A stretch of DNA of 64,000 nucleotides, from positions 837,001 through 901,000 of the forward strand of contig NZ_UGOD01000001.1 of NCBI RefSeq assembly GCF_900461525.1, given 5' to 3'. Made by a program: the position numbers and the translations under genes. This DNA is from Legionella busanensis. GTDB lineage: Bacteria > Pseudomonadota > Gammaproteobacteria > Legionellales > Legionellaceae. The number at the start of each line of letters is the position of its first letter. Position 1 is the stretch's first letter. A model generated the notes under the pieces. That model worked only from the letters and a program-made list of their open reading frames with translations. It was not told where the DNA came from and made no database searches. This document shows, piece after piece, positions 34,857-44,496 of the stretch.

Positions 34857-37223
34857 TTAAAATACTTCTTTTTGTTCTTCTTGTGATGTAGCAAAACTTG
34901 ATGTATTTGCTGGGCCTTCTTCATTAGGTACATCTTGTTCTCGAAAGTACTCAACAATACTATTGTCTTGGTTTTGTTTAGCTAATAATCCTGTTTGAGG
35001 ATCAATACGTACAGCAACAATATTCTTTGGTTGTGGGAGCGCTCGTTCCGGTATGTCTTGTAAAGCAACTTTCATGAAGTCTATCCACATAGGTAAAGCA
35101 ATACTAGCTGCATATTCATGAAGCGAGTGAGGCGCATCATAACCAACCCAAGTTGTTACCACTAAATCTGGTGTAAATCCAGCAAACCAAGCATCAACTT
35201 GATCATTGGTTGTACCTGTTTTTCCAGCTAAATCTTGGCGGTCAAGAATATTTGCAGCATGTGCTGTACCATGTTGCACAACACCTTTTAAGGCCGAAGT
35301 CATAAGAAATGCTGTATCGGCAGGGATTACTCGAGGCGCTTGAGAAGAAGAATCAGGTGTAGCATTTTGTTCGCAATCTTGTTGGCAAACTTTAGCAGGC
35401 TTTGCTTGCAATAGTACCTCGCCTTCATTATCGGTAATATGATCAATTAAATAGGGCTCAATTTTATAACCACCATTAGCAAAAACAGCATAAGCTGTAG
35501 TTAATTCCATAGGACTAACAGATAAGCTGCCGAGTGCTAAAGATAATCCTCTAGGAAGATTTTCTTTATGGAAACCAAAGCGAGAAACATAGTTAATAGC
35601 GTAATTAAGGCCTAAATCATCTAATACCCGAATAGAAACCATATTTCGCGAACGTACAAGCGCTTCTTTAAGTCGCGTTGGACCGTTAAAAGTTAAGGTA
35701 TCATTGCGTGGCCGCCATAAATCTGGTTGACTAGGATCCTCAACAACAATAGGTGCATCATTAACTAAAGTTGCTAATGTATAACCCTTATCTAAGGCAG
35801 CGGCATAAATAAACGGTTTGAAGCTCGAGCCTGGTTGTCTATTAGATTGAGTAGCCCGGTTAAATTTACTTTTATCAAAATTAAAGCCGCCAACTAGAGC
35901 TAAAAGGGCACCATCATTAGGATTTAAAGCGATTAAAGCTGCTTCAATTTCAGGGATTTGACTTAGAAACCATTCATCTTGTTGTTTTCTTACATAAACA
36001 ATATCACCTACTTTAAGGATTTGTTTAGCATAAGTAGGTTGTCTGCCAACCCAGCCTTTTCTAAGCGCAGGTCTTGCCCAAGACATGCCAGACCATTTTA
36101 AATTAAAGTCTTCATTAAACCGGGTTAACCCTTGTGCTTCTTGATTATCAATATTTAGAATGATAGCAGGTTCTAGGCCGTTAAAAGCAGGATAATTTAG
36201 AAGGTATCTATTTAATGATTCTTTTGGCTTGCCTTGTATATCAATATTACTAACAGGGCCACGATAGCCATGACGACGATCATAACTTAGTAGGTTTTCA
36301 GCTACAGCTTGATTAGCCGTTAGCTGATAAGGTGCTTTGATTGTTGTATAAACATTATATCCTTTGGTATAAGCAGCAGGACCAAAGTGATTATAAAGAG
36401 ATTGACGAATCATTTCAGCAACATAAGGTGCCGGGACTTCTACTTTAGCACCATGATATTTAGCTGTAATAGGTTGATTAAGCGCTTCTTTGTATTGCTC
36501 TTCAGTTATGTACTTTTCTTCAAATAAACGTTCTAAAACATGATCGCGTCTTTTGCGAGCTGCAGCTGGATTGACAATAGGATTTTGTGTAGAAGGGGCT
36601 TGCGGCAACCCTGCAATCATAGCCAATTCAGCTAAATTTAGATCCTTTAATGACTTCCCATAATAAACATTAGCAGCGGCGCCTACACCATAAGCACGGT
36701 TACCTAAATAAATTTTATTAAGATAAAGCTCTAAAATTTTTTCTTTACTTAACTCGCGATCGATTTTAATGGCTAATAAAATTTCATTAAATTTACGTAA
36801 GAACGTTTTTTTGCGACTTAGAAAGAAATTACGTGCAACCTGCATGGTAATAGTACTACCACCTTCTGCTTTAGTCCCTGTTTTAAGCATTTTTAAAGTA
36901 GCTCGCCCCAGACCAAAGATATCAACGCCAGAGTGTTCAAAAAACCGTTGATCTTCCGTGGCAAGTAGAGCATAAATAAGCATTTTAGGAATTTCTTCAT
37001 AAGTTACGGGGATACGCTTTTTCTCGCCATACTCTTGAATTAATTTCCCATCTTGAGTGTAAATTCGCAAAGGAACTTGTAAATGCACCGTATTAAGAGA
37101 TTCAACATCAGGTAATTGGCTTGCTAGGTATAAATAAAGAAAGCTTATTCCAATAGTAATTAGGAAAAATAGGCTTAAAAGAGTCCATAAACCTTTACGC
37201 CAGAAGTAAATCGCTTTTTTCAT
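34857..37223 (-). CDS. ponA: Penicillin-binding protein 1A (bifunctional glycosyltransferase/transpeptidase)
   Basis: 788 residues. N-terminal membrane anchor (about 12-34); GT51 domain with ATEDQRFFEHSGVD, GGSTITMQVARNFFL and KILELYLNKIYLGNRAYG; an OB-like insert; and a class A transpeptidase domain with SxxK in RQPGSSFKPFIYAAA, SRN in LVRSRNMVS, and KTGT in LAGKTGTTNDQ. It polymerises and cross-links peptidoglycan in the periplasm. In gammaproteobacteria it is usually divergent from pilM; here another gene lies between them. Confidence 0.96.
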   Translation of the reverse strand: MKKAIYFWRKGLWTLLSLFFLITIGISFLYLYLASQLPDVESLNTVHLQVPLRIYTQDGKLIQEYGEKKRIPVTYEEIPKMLIYALLATEDQRFFEHSGVDIFGLGRATLKMLKTGTKAEGGSTITMQVARNFFLSRKKTFLRKFNEILLAIKIDRELSKEKILELYLNKIYLGNRAYGVGAAANVYYGKSLKDLNLAELAMIAGLPQAPSTQNPIVNPAAARKRRDHVLERLFEEKYITEEQYKEALNQPITAKYHGAKVEVPAPYVAEMIRQSLYNHFGPAAYTKGYNVYTTIKAPYQLTANQAVAENLLSYDRRHGYRGPVSNIDIQGKPKESLNRYLLNYPAFNGLEPAIILNIDNQEAQGLTRFNEDFNLKWSGMSWARPALRKGWVGRQPTYAKQILKVGDIVYVRKQQDEWFLSQIPEIEAALIALNPNDGALLALVGGFNFDKSKFNRATQSNRQPGSSFKPFIYAAALDKGYTLATLVNDAPIVVEDPSQPDLWRPRNDTLTFNGPTRLKEALVRSRNMVSIRVLDDLGLNYAINYVSRFGFHKENLPRGLSLALGSLSVSPMELTTAYAVFANGGYKIEPYLIDHITDNEGEVLLQAKPAKVCQQDCEQNATPDSSSQAPRVIPADTAFLMTSALKGVVQHGTAHAANILDRQDLAGKTGTTNDQVDAWFAGFTPDLVVTTWVGYDAPHSLHEYAASIALPMWIDFMKVALQDIPERALPQPKNIVAVRIDPQTGLLAKQNQDNSIVEYFREQDVPNEEGPANTSSFATSQEEQKEVF

Positions 37224-37439
37224 ATTAGATTAGTGTAATTTGGTACAATTATATTGAATTTGCGATTATAGCGCTATTTCGTACAATTTTGCGAACAATA
37301 CTGTATATTTATAGGGAAAATATACTTAAATTTTAAAAAATTATTTCTTAACTAATTTTAAAAAATAGTCATAGAAAATAATGTAAAAATAAAATCCAAG
37401 TCTAACCAATGCTGTTTTGATATTTATTTTATAAAATAG

Positions 37440-37458
37440 AAGCCTCGGATTGAGGCTT
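37440..37458 (-). terminator. Terminator hairpin after the coiled-coil gene
   Basis: Perfect 7-bp stem AAGCCTC / GAGGCTT with a 5-nt loop, followed on the minus strand by a T-rich stretch (CTATTTTATAA), about 30 bases past the stop at 37486 and before the ponA promoter region. Confidence 0.6.
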
Positions 37459-37485
37459 ACAATTTAATTTAGAAGATTTTTTTTA

Positions 37486-38649
37486 TTATTGCGTGTCTGT
37501 ATTACTATTTCCCGGTGAAAATGTTGATGAACGAGGTAATGCACCTGTAGTAGGGTTACCTAAATAATTACGCCCAAAAATACCGGATGTGTTTGTTTGA
37601 AAGAAACTTGGTGCAGTAGGAAGAATTAGGCGATTATAAAACGGTAAATTAGGCTGTTGTTTCTTTTCTTCTAACTTACTAGTTATTTTTTCCTCTTCAG
37701 GTTGTTTAATATCTAAATCATCAATTTCTTTTTGGGCGAAATTTTGTTCATCTAAATGTTTTGCTTTTAATTCTCTATTTTCTTCTTCAAGCTTGCCAAT
37801 CTTTCTTTGCGATTTATGTTGTATATCTTCTAAATTATGAATTTGCTGTTTGGCAGCTTCTAATTCTTCTTTAAGCATTTTAATCTGGTTGGTTAAAGAA
37901 CTAATTGTTTCGTCTTTTGCAAGATTAGTTTTTTTATCATCTAACTGAGTTGTCTCGAAAAAATTGATTGTTTTTTGCAACTCTTTAGATTTTTCCTCTT
38001 CTTGAGTTAAGGACAATTGTAATTTTTCATTAGACTCAACGGTATTTTTTAACGCTAGATTTAAGGAGTGTATTTCTTCTTGAAACTGGCTTTGCTGCTT
38101 GGTTAAAACAGGTACCATTAAAATACCTTGATGTTCGCTAACAAGTTTTTCAATATAAGCACTCACTTCCTCATTGCTTTTAGCGCTGATATTATTTATT
38201 AAATAATCTGTTACAATAGTACCCATACCAGAAAGCTTACTGGTTTTACTAAATGTCCAATTACTAATAAACCGTGGTGTGTTCTTTGTAATATTGTTAT
38301 ATTTTAATTCTATCTCATCTGTTTTACTAATATCTAATAATTCAAAAAGTGTAATTAAAAAATTATTTAAAACTGATTTTATTGATGCTATTTCTTGTTC
38401 ATTAAGAGGGGCATCTTGTTCACATACTTTTTTTAATTCCTTAATGACATAAAGAAAATAGTCTAAACAAGGTCGTCTAGTGTCATATTTAACTTTTGTA
38501 TCAATGATATTTATTAATTCTTTAATCATTTCATCATGGGGCTTCGCTAAAATTTCGTCAGCTGGATAGCTTGTTTTTGGTGGCTGTGCTTCAGCATAAT
38601 GTATAATCACATGGCCTAGCTTGCTCATAAAGTCTTGTAAACGTGACAT
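37486..38649 (-). CDS. Coiled-coil hypothetical protein, candidate effector
   Basis: 387 residues, not recognised. The first ~180 residues are helical and globular-looking; about residues 185-340 form a long coiled coil (many Lys/Glu/Gln/Leu heptads, e.g. TNQIKMLKEELEAAKQQIHNLE). The last ~55 residues are Pro/Ser/Thr/Asn rich (TSGIFGRNYLGNPTTG) and probably disordered. No signal peptide. A good ribosome site (AAAGGAG) precedes the ATG and a terminator follows, so it is an independent unit placed between the normally adjacent divergent ponA and pilM. Function unknown; coiled-coil proteins are common among Legionella effectors. Confidence 0.65.
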   Translation of the reverse strand: MSRLQDFMSKLGHVIIHYAEAQPPKTSYPADEILAKPHDEMIKELINIIDTKVKYDTRRPCLDYFLYVIKELKKVCEQDAPLNEQEIASIKSVLNNFLITLFELLDISKTDEIELKYNNITKNTPRFISNWTFSKTSKLSGMGTIVTDYLINNISAKSNEEVSAYIEKLVSEHQGILMVPVLTKQQSQFQEEIHSLNLALKNTVESNEKLQLSLTQEEEKSKELQKTINFFETTQLDDKKTNLAKDETISSLTNQIKMLKEELEAAKQQIHNLEDIQHKSQRKIGKLEEENRELKAKHLDEQNFAQKEIDDLDIKQPEEEKITSKLEEKKQQPNLPFYNRLILPTAPSFFQTNTSGIFGRNYLGNPTTGALPRSSTFSPGNSNTDTQ

Positions 38650-38903
38650 AATAACTCCTTTACGTGATTACAATGGTTATTTCCACTTGTTTACACACTA
38701 TATTTAATAGAAACGTAGAGGGCAACCCTTGAACAGTTTAAAAATTAAAAAATTAGTATGATTATTAAATCATTAAGTTAATTTAAAATATTAATTTTAT
38801 AATTCTCTAACTAAAGCTTATTAATCTAATAATTGTTTTAGAAGGATTTCTTTTTTACATCGCATAAGCTAGCATGCTATATATACATATGGAGGTGGAA
38901 TCA

Positions 38904-39959
38904 GTGTTTAATCTTAGTTCTAAATGCCCTCCTATCTTAGGAATAGATATTAGCTCAACGGCTATTAAAGTTGTTGAAATGTCAGGAAAGGAAGGCCATC
39001 GTATAGTTGAAGGATATGGTTACCAGCCTTTGCCGCCTAATACAATGGAAGGGCACGCCATTAAAGATGTTGATGCCGTTGGTCGAACTATACAAGATAT
39101 TATTAATCGTAACCGTTTAAAAGCTAAGCTAGCTGTCTTATCTTTGCCTGATTCGTTAGTCATAAGTAAAGTTATTCAAGTTAACGAAGGATTGAGTAAT
39201 TTTGAAATTGAAGAGCTAGTAATTATGGAAGCTGATAAATTTATTCCTTTCCCCATTGAAGAAGTAAATATAGATTTCGAAATTCTAGGTCCTGCAGCTA
39301 GAAATACAACGCTACTCGATGTGCTTGTAGTTGCGTCACGTTCAGAAAATGTAAATACCCGAGTTGAGGCAGCGAGCAAGGCAGGATTACAGGTCAAAAT
39401 TATGGACGTTGAATCCTTTGCAATTGAGAGAGCGTGTAAAGCAGACTCCCTTGTGGAAAATAAAATTACAGCTGTCATTGATATTGGTTCTTTATTTGCT
39501 AATCTTTTTGTTTTAAAAAACAATGAAATTATTTTTACTCGAGAAGAAGAATTTGGGGGTAGCCAGCTAATTGAAAATATTAAGCAACATTATCATATTT
39601 CTCATGAGGAAGCGCTGCAGTTAGTAACTCAAACACAAGTGCCAGCAGATTATCAGGAAGAAATTATTAACCCTTTTTTAGAAACATTCATACTTCATGT
39701 AAAAAGGTCATTACAATTTTTTTATTCAACAAGTAATTACTCAATTGTTGATCAAATTCTATTAACGGGTGGCGTGGCTAAAATAGCCCATATTGAAAAA
39801 AAAATAGAAGAAGAAATAAAGATACCGACCTTAAAAGCAAATCCTTTCTCTTCTTTGACTTTAGGAAGAAAGTTAAATTCTGAGTATGTTAATAGTGATA
39901 TGCCATTATTAATGATTGCTTGTGGATTAGCCTTACGAAATATTGGTAAAGCGTTATGA
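38904..39959 (+). CDS. pilM: Type IV pilus inner-membrane platform protein PilM
   Basis: 351 residues from a GTG at 38904, chosen because GGAGGTGG lies 5-8 bases before it; an in-frame ATG at 38874 has no ribosome site. FtsA/actin-like fold: LGIDISSTAIKVVEMSG, PFPIEEVNIDFEIL, AVIDIGSLFANLFV, ILLTGGVAKIAHIE. PilM is cytoplasmic and binds the N-terminus of PilN, linking to the motor. First gene of pilMNOPQ. Confidence 0.95.
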   Translation: MFNLSSKCPPILGIDISSTAIKVVEMSGKEGHRIVEGYGYQPLPPNTMEGHAIKDVDAVGRTIQDIINRNRLKAKLAVLSLPDSLVISKVIQVNEGLSNFEIEELVIMEADKFIPFPIEEVNIDFEILGPAARNTTLLDVLVVASRSENVNTRVEAASKAGLQVKIMDVESFAIERACKADSLVENKITAVIDIGSLFANLFVLKNNEIIFTREEEFGGSQLIENIKQHYHISHEEALQLVTQTQVPADYQEEIINPFLETFILHVKRSLQFFYSTSNYSIVDQILLTGGVAKIAHIEKKIEEEIKIPTLKANPFSSLTLGRKLNSEYVNSDMPLLMIACGLALRNIGKAL

Positions 39960-40507
39960 CAAACATTAATCTATTACCATGGAGAGAATTACGCCGAGAA
40001 CAAGAAAAAAGAGAATTTCGTACTTTAATGTTAGGCGCTGTTTTGATTGGAATAGGTATTGTAATCCTTATAAATTATTACGTACAAGATTTAAATAGCA
40101 GCCAAACCGCACGGAATCAGCGCCTGCAGGATGAAATTAATACGTTTAATCGACAAATTAGAGAGATAAAACAGCTTAAACAAGTTAGAAGTGAATTAAT
40201 TTCACGTATGAAAATTATTCAAGGTTTACAAGCAAAGCGTACTTTGACCGTTCATTTATTTGATGAGTTGATTAAAGTAGTCCCAGATGGAATTTATCTT
40301 ACTGACCTAAAGCGGGTAGGCGATAAAATTACGGTACAAGGGTATGCAGAGTCAAATACAAATGTGTCAATTTTAATGCGAAATATTGAACAAAACCCAT
40401 GGATACAGGACCCAGTCTTAACAGAGATTAAAAAGAGTAAAGAAGCGACAATAGTTAATAATGAATTTACTTTAAGCTTCGTTCTTCAATCGAAAAACCC
40501 TTCATGA
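39956..40507 (+). CDS. pilN: Type IV pilus assembly protein PilN
   Basis: 183 residues. The N-terminal MTNINLLPWRELRREQ is the conserved PilM-binding segment (INLLPWR), followed by one membrane segment (about 25-43), a coiled coil and a periplasmic ferredoxin-like domain. With PilO it forms the inner-membrane alignment complex. Overlaps pilM and pilO by 4 nt. Confidence 0.95.
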   Translation: MTNINLLPWRELRREQEKREFRTLMLGAVLIGIGIVILINYYVQDLNSSQTARNQRLQDEINTFNRQIREIKQLKQVRSELISRMKIIQGLQAKRTLTVHLFDELIKVVPDGIYLTDLKRVGDKITVQGYAESNTNVSILMRNIEQNPWIQDPVLTEIKKSKEATIVNNEFTLSFVLQSKNPS

Positions 40508-41106
40508 TGAATAATTTAAATTTAAATGAGTTAACATTAGAAAACGTAGGACAATGGCCACCAGTAGTAAAGTATTTGGCGGCATTATTATTAACAGCTA
40601 TTATTATTGGTTTTGGCTATTTATTTCTAATAAAACCTAATTTAGAAACCCATGCTAGCCTGTTAAATCAAGAACAAACTTTGCGCGCAGAATTTGAGCA
40701 GAAGCAGCGCTTAGCAGCTAACTTAAATGCCTATAAGATTCAATTACAAGTAATGAATGAGCGGTTTGGTGCTATGTTAAGGCAGCTGCCAGCAGAAAAT
40801 GAAATGCCAGGTTTATTAGAGGATATTTCAAAAACGGGGATAGCAAGTGGTTTAACGTTTGAAAGTTTTGCGCCTCAAGCTGAGCAAAAACACGATTTTT
40901 ATATTGAGCTACCAATTAAAATTGCTGTGGTAGGTAACTACCATCAACTAGCTGTATTCATCAGTCGAATCATACAAATGAGTCGTATTGTTACATTACA
41001 TGATTTTGAAATTAAGCCGCAAATGGATGAAAAACAAAAAAAACCCATAGGGGATTTATTGGTAATGCATTTAACAGCAAAAATTTATAGATACAAAACT
41101 AAATGA
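40504..41106 (+). CDS. pilO: Type IV pilus assembly protein PilO
   Basis: 200 residues. Cytoplasmic N-terminus, a membrane segment (about 24-44), a coiled coil (LLNQEQTLRAEFEQKQRLAANL), then the periplasmic domain with LPAENEMPGLLEDISKTGIASGLTFESFAP, the characteristic PilO motif. Pairs with PilN and contacts PilP. Overlaps both neighbours by 4 nt. Confidence 0.95.
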   Translation: MMNNLNLNELTLENVGQWPPVVKYLAALLLTAIIIGFGYLFLIKPNLETHASLLNQEQTLRAEFEQKQRLAANLNAYKIQLQVMNERFGAMLRQLPAENEMPGLLEDISKTGIASGLTFESFAPQAEQKHDFYIELPIKIAVVGNYHQLAVFISRIIQMSRIVTLHDFEIKPQMDEKQKKPIGDLLVMHLTAKIYRYKTK

Positions 41107-41612
41107 AAAGACAAGGCTGGATAATTTTAATATTAATACTAATGTTATCGTCTTGCTCAAGTGCAAGAGAGGATGACTTAGATCAATATATTAAGGAAGT
41201 TAAAGCACGTAAGGTGAATTCTATTGAGGCCTTACCTACTTTTATACCGCCTATAAAGTTTGCCTACCCTGAAATTGATAATCGACGTAGTCCATTTAAA
41301 CAAAAGGAGGTCGTCGTTGTTACTGTGGATGAATTGGCCCCAGATACTAAAAGGCCAAAACAACGTTTAGAACAGTTTGCTTTGGATGCGTTAAAATTTG
41401 TAGGTACGTTAGAGCAGACCCCTACAATATGGGGTTTAATTAGCCTTCCTAATGGTGAGATTGTACGCGTTAGAGCTGGTGATTACATGGGGAAAAATTT
41501 TGGTCAAATAACTCGGATTACACCGACTGTACTTTCTTTAGAAGAAACAGTTAGGGTTGCAGGGAAATGGCAAAAAAGGAAAATTGATTTTAATTTAAAT
41601 GCAGGGAAATAG
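41103..41612 (+). CDS. pilP: Type IV pilus lipoprotein PilP
   Basis: 169 residues. Lipoprotein signal with lipobox LSSC (Cys about residue 18). Then DDLDQYIKEVKARKVNSIEALP, the PilN/O-binding segment, YPEIDNRRSPFKQ, and a C-terminal beta domain (FVGTLEQTPTIWGLISLPNGEIVRVRAGDYMGKNFGQI) that contacts PilQ. Inner-membrane anchored periplasmic protein. Confidence 0.94.
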   Translation: MKRQGWIILILILMLSSCSSAREDDLDQYIKEVKARKVNSIEALPTFIPPIKFAYPEIDNRRSPFKQKEVVVVTVDELAPDTKRPKQRLEQFALDALKFVGTLEQTPTIWGLISLPNGEIVRVRAGDYMGKNFGQITRITPTVLSLEETVRVAGKWQKRKIDFNLNAGK

Positions 41613-41622
41613 GAGTTGCATT

Positions 41623-43737
41623 TTGCGTAAAGTTATTTGGGCAGTGGCATTGTTTATGTGCTTTTGTAGCGCTTTGTTTGCTAAGGAAAACACGTTAGTG
41701 GGTTTAAAGGTCATCCCCTTACCCAGTGAAAGAGTAAGAATAGATTTTGTATTCAATGAAACATTAACCACATTACCAACAAATTTTATTACTAAAAAGC
41801 CAGCACGCTTAGTGCTTGATTTCGCTAATACTAAAAGCTTACTTGATCAAACATTAGTTACTAAAAAAATTAATCTTGGAGCACTTAGTGATTATGTTAT
41901 TGTTTCCGTTGATAATCGCGTGCGGGCTATTTTTAATTTATCAACATTAGCTATTTATTCTGGTTATGTTTCTGGCAAGGTATATACACTAACATTAAGC
42001 GGTAAAACAACGTCTGGCTTTGAACAACGGAAAGAAATTTTTATTACGCATAGGCCAGTTAAAGCCCATTTTACTATAAATAACGTCGATTTTCGCGGTA
42101 TAGGTAACCAAACAGGTCGAGCAATTGTTGATGTATCTAATAGTAGTGTGCCTGTTGAAGTTACGCAGCGGGGTAGAGATGTTGTGGTTGATTTTATAAG
42201 TACACGTATCCCTGAGCGGTTAATGAAACGTTATGATGTCGCTGATTTTCAAAGCCCAGCTAAAACCATGACATTTCGGCAAATAGGCAAGAAAACTCGG
42301 TTAGTTATTAGAAATAAAGGAGATTATGGTCATTTTGCCTACCAGGTAAATAAGCAATTTTTTGTTGATATTTTTCCATTAACCGCTGAAGAAATAAAAC
42401 AAGCCAAATTAAGAAAGCAAGTATATACCGGCAAATCTATTTCTTTAAACTTTCAAGATATTTCTATTCGTGCAGTGTTGCAGTTACTGGCGGAATTCAG
42501 CGGTTTTAATATTATCGTAAGCAATAATGTAGATGGTAAAATCACGCTACGTTTACATGATGTTCCTTGGGATCAAGCACTAGATATTATTCTTAAAACC
42601 AATAATCTTGATAAGCGACAGTCAGGTAATGTTATTTTTGTTGAAAAAGCAGAGGATTTGTTAAAAAGAGAACAGGCAGAGCTTAAAACGCAACAAACGG
42701 TAATTAATTTAGCGCCTTTGCGTTCTGAATTACTACCTTTAAATTTTGCTAAAGCAGCCGATATTGCTACTCTTTTAAAAGATAAAAATACGTCTCTCTT
42801 ATCAAAGCGAGGATCGGTTAGTGTTGATGCACGTACCAATACTATTTGGATTCAAGATACAGGAGAGCAGATTGAGCGAATTCGCGAACTTGTAAAACAG
42901 CTCGAAATCCCTGTGAAACAAGTCCAAATTGAAGCACGTATTGTTAATGTGACGCGTGAAGCGATTAGAGATTTAGGGGTACGATTTGGCATTTCTCGTC
43001 CTCCTCATTTAAGTGGAACATTAGAAGGGGCTAATCAGCTCGCTGCAGGGGTACCGCCGGCTGAAGTCATTCCATTAGCTGATCGGTTAAATGTTGATTT
43101 AGCAGCACCTGTTGCTAATCCTGCGTCGATTGGTATTGCGCTAGCTAAGCTTGGTGATGATATTTTATTAGATTTAGAGCTCTCCGCCTTAGAAAGCGAA
43201 GATAAAGCAGATATTATTGCAAGCCCACGTCTAATGACGACTAATCAGCAAGCGGCGATGATTGAATCAGGTGAAGAAATCCCTTATCAGGAGGCAACTT
43301 CCAGTGGGGCTACAGCTGTCGCCTTTAAAAAAGCAGTCTTGAGTTTAAAAGTAACGCCTCAAATTACTCCTGATAATAAAATCCTTATGGATTTGCAAAT
43401 TAACCAAGATTCACCCTCGGGCCGGCTAGTTAATGGCGTACCAGCCATTTTAACCAAGCAAATTCAGACTAGTGTTTTAGTAAACAATGGTCAGACAGTT
43501 GTTTTAGGAGGCATTTATCGCCAAGATAAAAATAATACGATAAATCGTGTACCTTTTTTAGGCGAATTACCAGGGCTTGGTGCTTTATTTCGCAACAAAC
43601 ATTCTAGAATTAGAAATGAAGAGTTGCTCATTTTCATTACTCCAAGGATAATAACGGATAATTTGGCTATTTTGGCCGTAAAAGGGCAAGGTATAGGGTT
43701 AGATAAGTTTGGAAAGCCAATTAATGTTTATAAATAA
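41623..43737 (+). CDS. pilQ: Type IV pilus secretin PilQ
   Basis: 704 residues from TTG 41623, with AGGAG 7 bases upstream; this start gives a signal peptide RKVIWAVALFMCFCSALFA, while an ATG further up lies inside pilP and has no ribosome site. Two AMIN domains (about 30-260) for peptidoglycan binding, an STN/N0 domain (ISLNFQDISIRAVLQLLAEFSGFNIIVS), an N1 domain, and the secretin core ending with VPFLGELPGLGALFRNKHSRIRNEELLIFITPRII. Forms the outer-membrane pore for the pilus. Confidence 0.95.
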   Translation: MRKVIWAVALFMCFCSALFAKENTLVGLKVIPLPSERVRIDFVFNETLTTLPTNFITKKPARLVLDFANTKSLLDQTLVTKKINLGALSDYVIVSVDNRVRAIFNLSTLAIYSGYVSGKVYTLTLSGKTTSGFEQRKEIFITHRPVKAHFTINNVDFRGIGNQTGRAIVDVSNSSVPVEVTQRGRDVVVDFISTRIPERLMKRYDVADFQSPAKTMTFRQIGKKTRLVIRNKGDYGHFAYQVNKQFFVDIFPLTAEEIKQAKLRKQVYTGKSISLNFQDISIRAVLQLLAEFSGFNIIVSNNVDGKITLRLHDVPWDQALDIILKTNNLDKRQSGNVIFVEKAEDLLKREQAELKTQQTVINLAPLRSELLPLNFAKAADIATLLKDKNTSLLSKRGSVSVDARTNTIWIQDTGEQIERIRELVKQLEIPVKQVQIEARIVNVTREAIRDLGVRFGISRPPHLSGTLEGANQLAAGVPPAEVIPLADRLNVDLAAPVANPASIGIALAKLGDDILLDLELSALESEDKADIIASPRLMTTNQQAAMIESGEEIPYQEATSSGATAVAFKKAVLSLKVTPQITPDNKILMDLQINQDSPSGRLVNGVPAILTKQIQTSVLVNNGQTVVLGGIYRQDKNNTINRVPFLGELPGLGALFRNKHSRIRNEELLIFITPRIITDNLAILAVKGQGIGLDKFGKPINVYK

Positions 43738-43968
43738 ATCTCTTGAATAAATAAAAAAAGAGTTAATAATTTGCACCTTAGTCGCAACATAGCGCCACTA
43801 TTTTTTATATTTAGTAATTTACAAATCATAATTTATAATAAAAAATGAGCCTAAAGTTTTGGACGTGAGCAAAATTGAGGTGATTTAATATCGGCTTTAG
43901 GTATTATGTTAATCAAACAGAATTGTTAATGTACAATTCTCTATTAGCAAAGAGGTATGTGATTAAAA

Positions 43969-44496
43969 ATGAGCATAGTTAAAGTACGTAATATTTTTTT
44001 AATTGGGCCTATGGGAGCAGGTAAAAGCACTATTGGCCGTACTTTGGCAAAAGAGCTCAAATTAGAGTTCTTTGATTCTGACGAAGTAATTGAAGAACGT
44101 GCGGGGGCTGATATCTCCTGGATATTTGATATTGAAGGTGAGGAGGGTTTTCGCAAGCGTGAACAGAAGGTAATTGATGAATTAACGCAAAAAACAAATA
44201 TTGTATTAGCTACCGGCGGAGGGGTTGTGATGACCCCAGAGAATCGTAATGCGCTTGCTGGCCGGGGTACAGTTATTTACCTAAAAACGTCTCTTCAGCA
44301 GCAGTTCGAACGTACTAAGCGTGATACAAAAAGGCCGCTTTTACAAACAGATGATCTAGAAAGTCGTTTAGAGATGCTACGAGATGAGCGTGAGCCTTTT
44401 TACGAAGAGTTGGCAGATATTAGTTTTGAGACAGATAAATTAACTGTTAAAGCTGTTGCCAACAATATTATAAAATATATTTACGGTGAACTTTGA
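43969..44496 (+). CDS. aroK: Shikimate kinase AroK
   Basis: 175 residues. Walker [13 protein letters not shown], shikimate-site [19 protein letters not shown] and [18 protein letters not shown] loop (LATGGGVVM), and lid RDTKRPLL. Phosphorylates shikimate in aromatic amino-acid synthesis. Located after pilQ with 231 bases between, then coupled to aroB by an 11-base overlap; pilMNOPQ-aroKB-damX is a classic gammaproteobacterial order. Confidence 0.95.
   Translation: MSIVKVRNIFLIGPMGAGKSTIGRTLAKELKLEFFDSDEVIEERAGADISWIFDIEGEEGFRKREQKVIDELTQKTNIVLATGGGVVMTPENRNALAGRGTVIYLKTSLQQQFERTKRDTKRPLLQTDDLESRLEMLRDEREPFYEELADISFETDKLTVKAVANNIIKYIYGEL

Noticed and set aside
38769-38795. PmrA-box-like sequence upstream of the coiled-coil gene
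   Set aside because: Matches are poor (6-7 of 9 with extra mismatches), it is about 120 bases from the start codon, and the region is so AT-rich that chance hits are expected.
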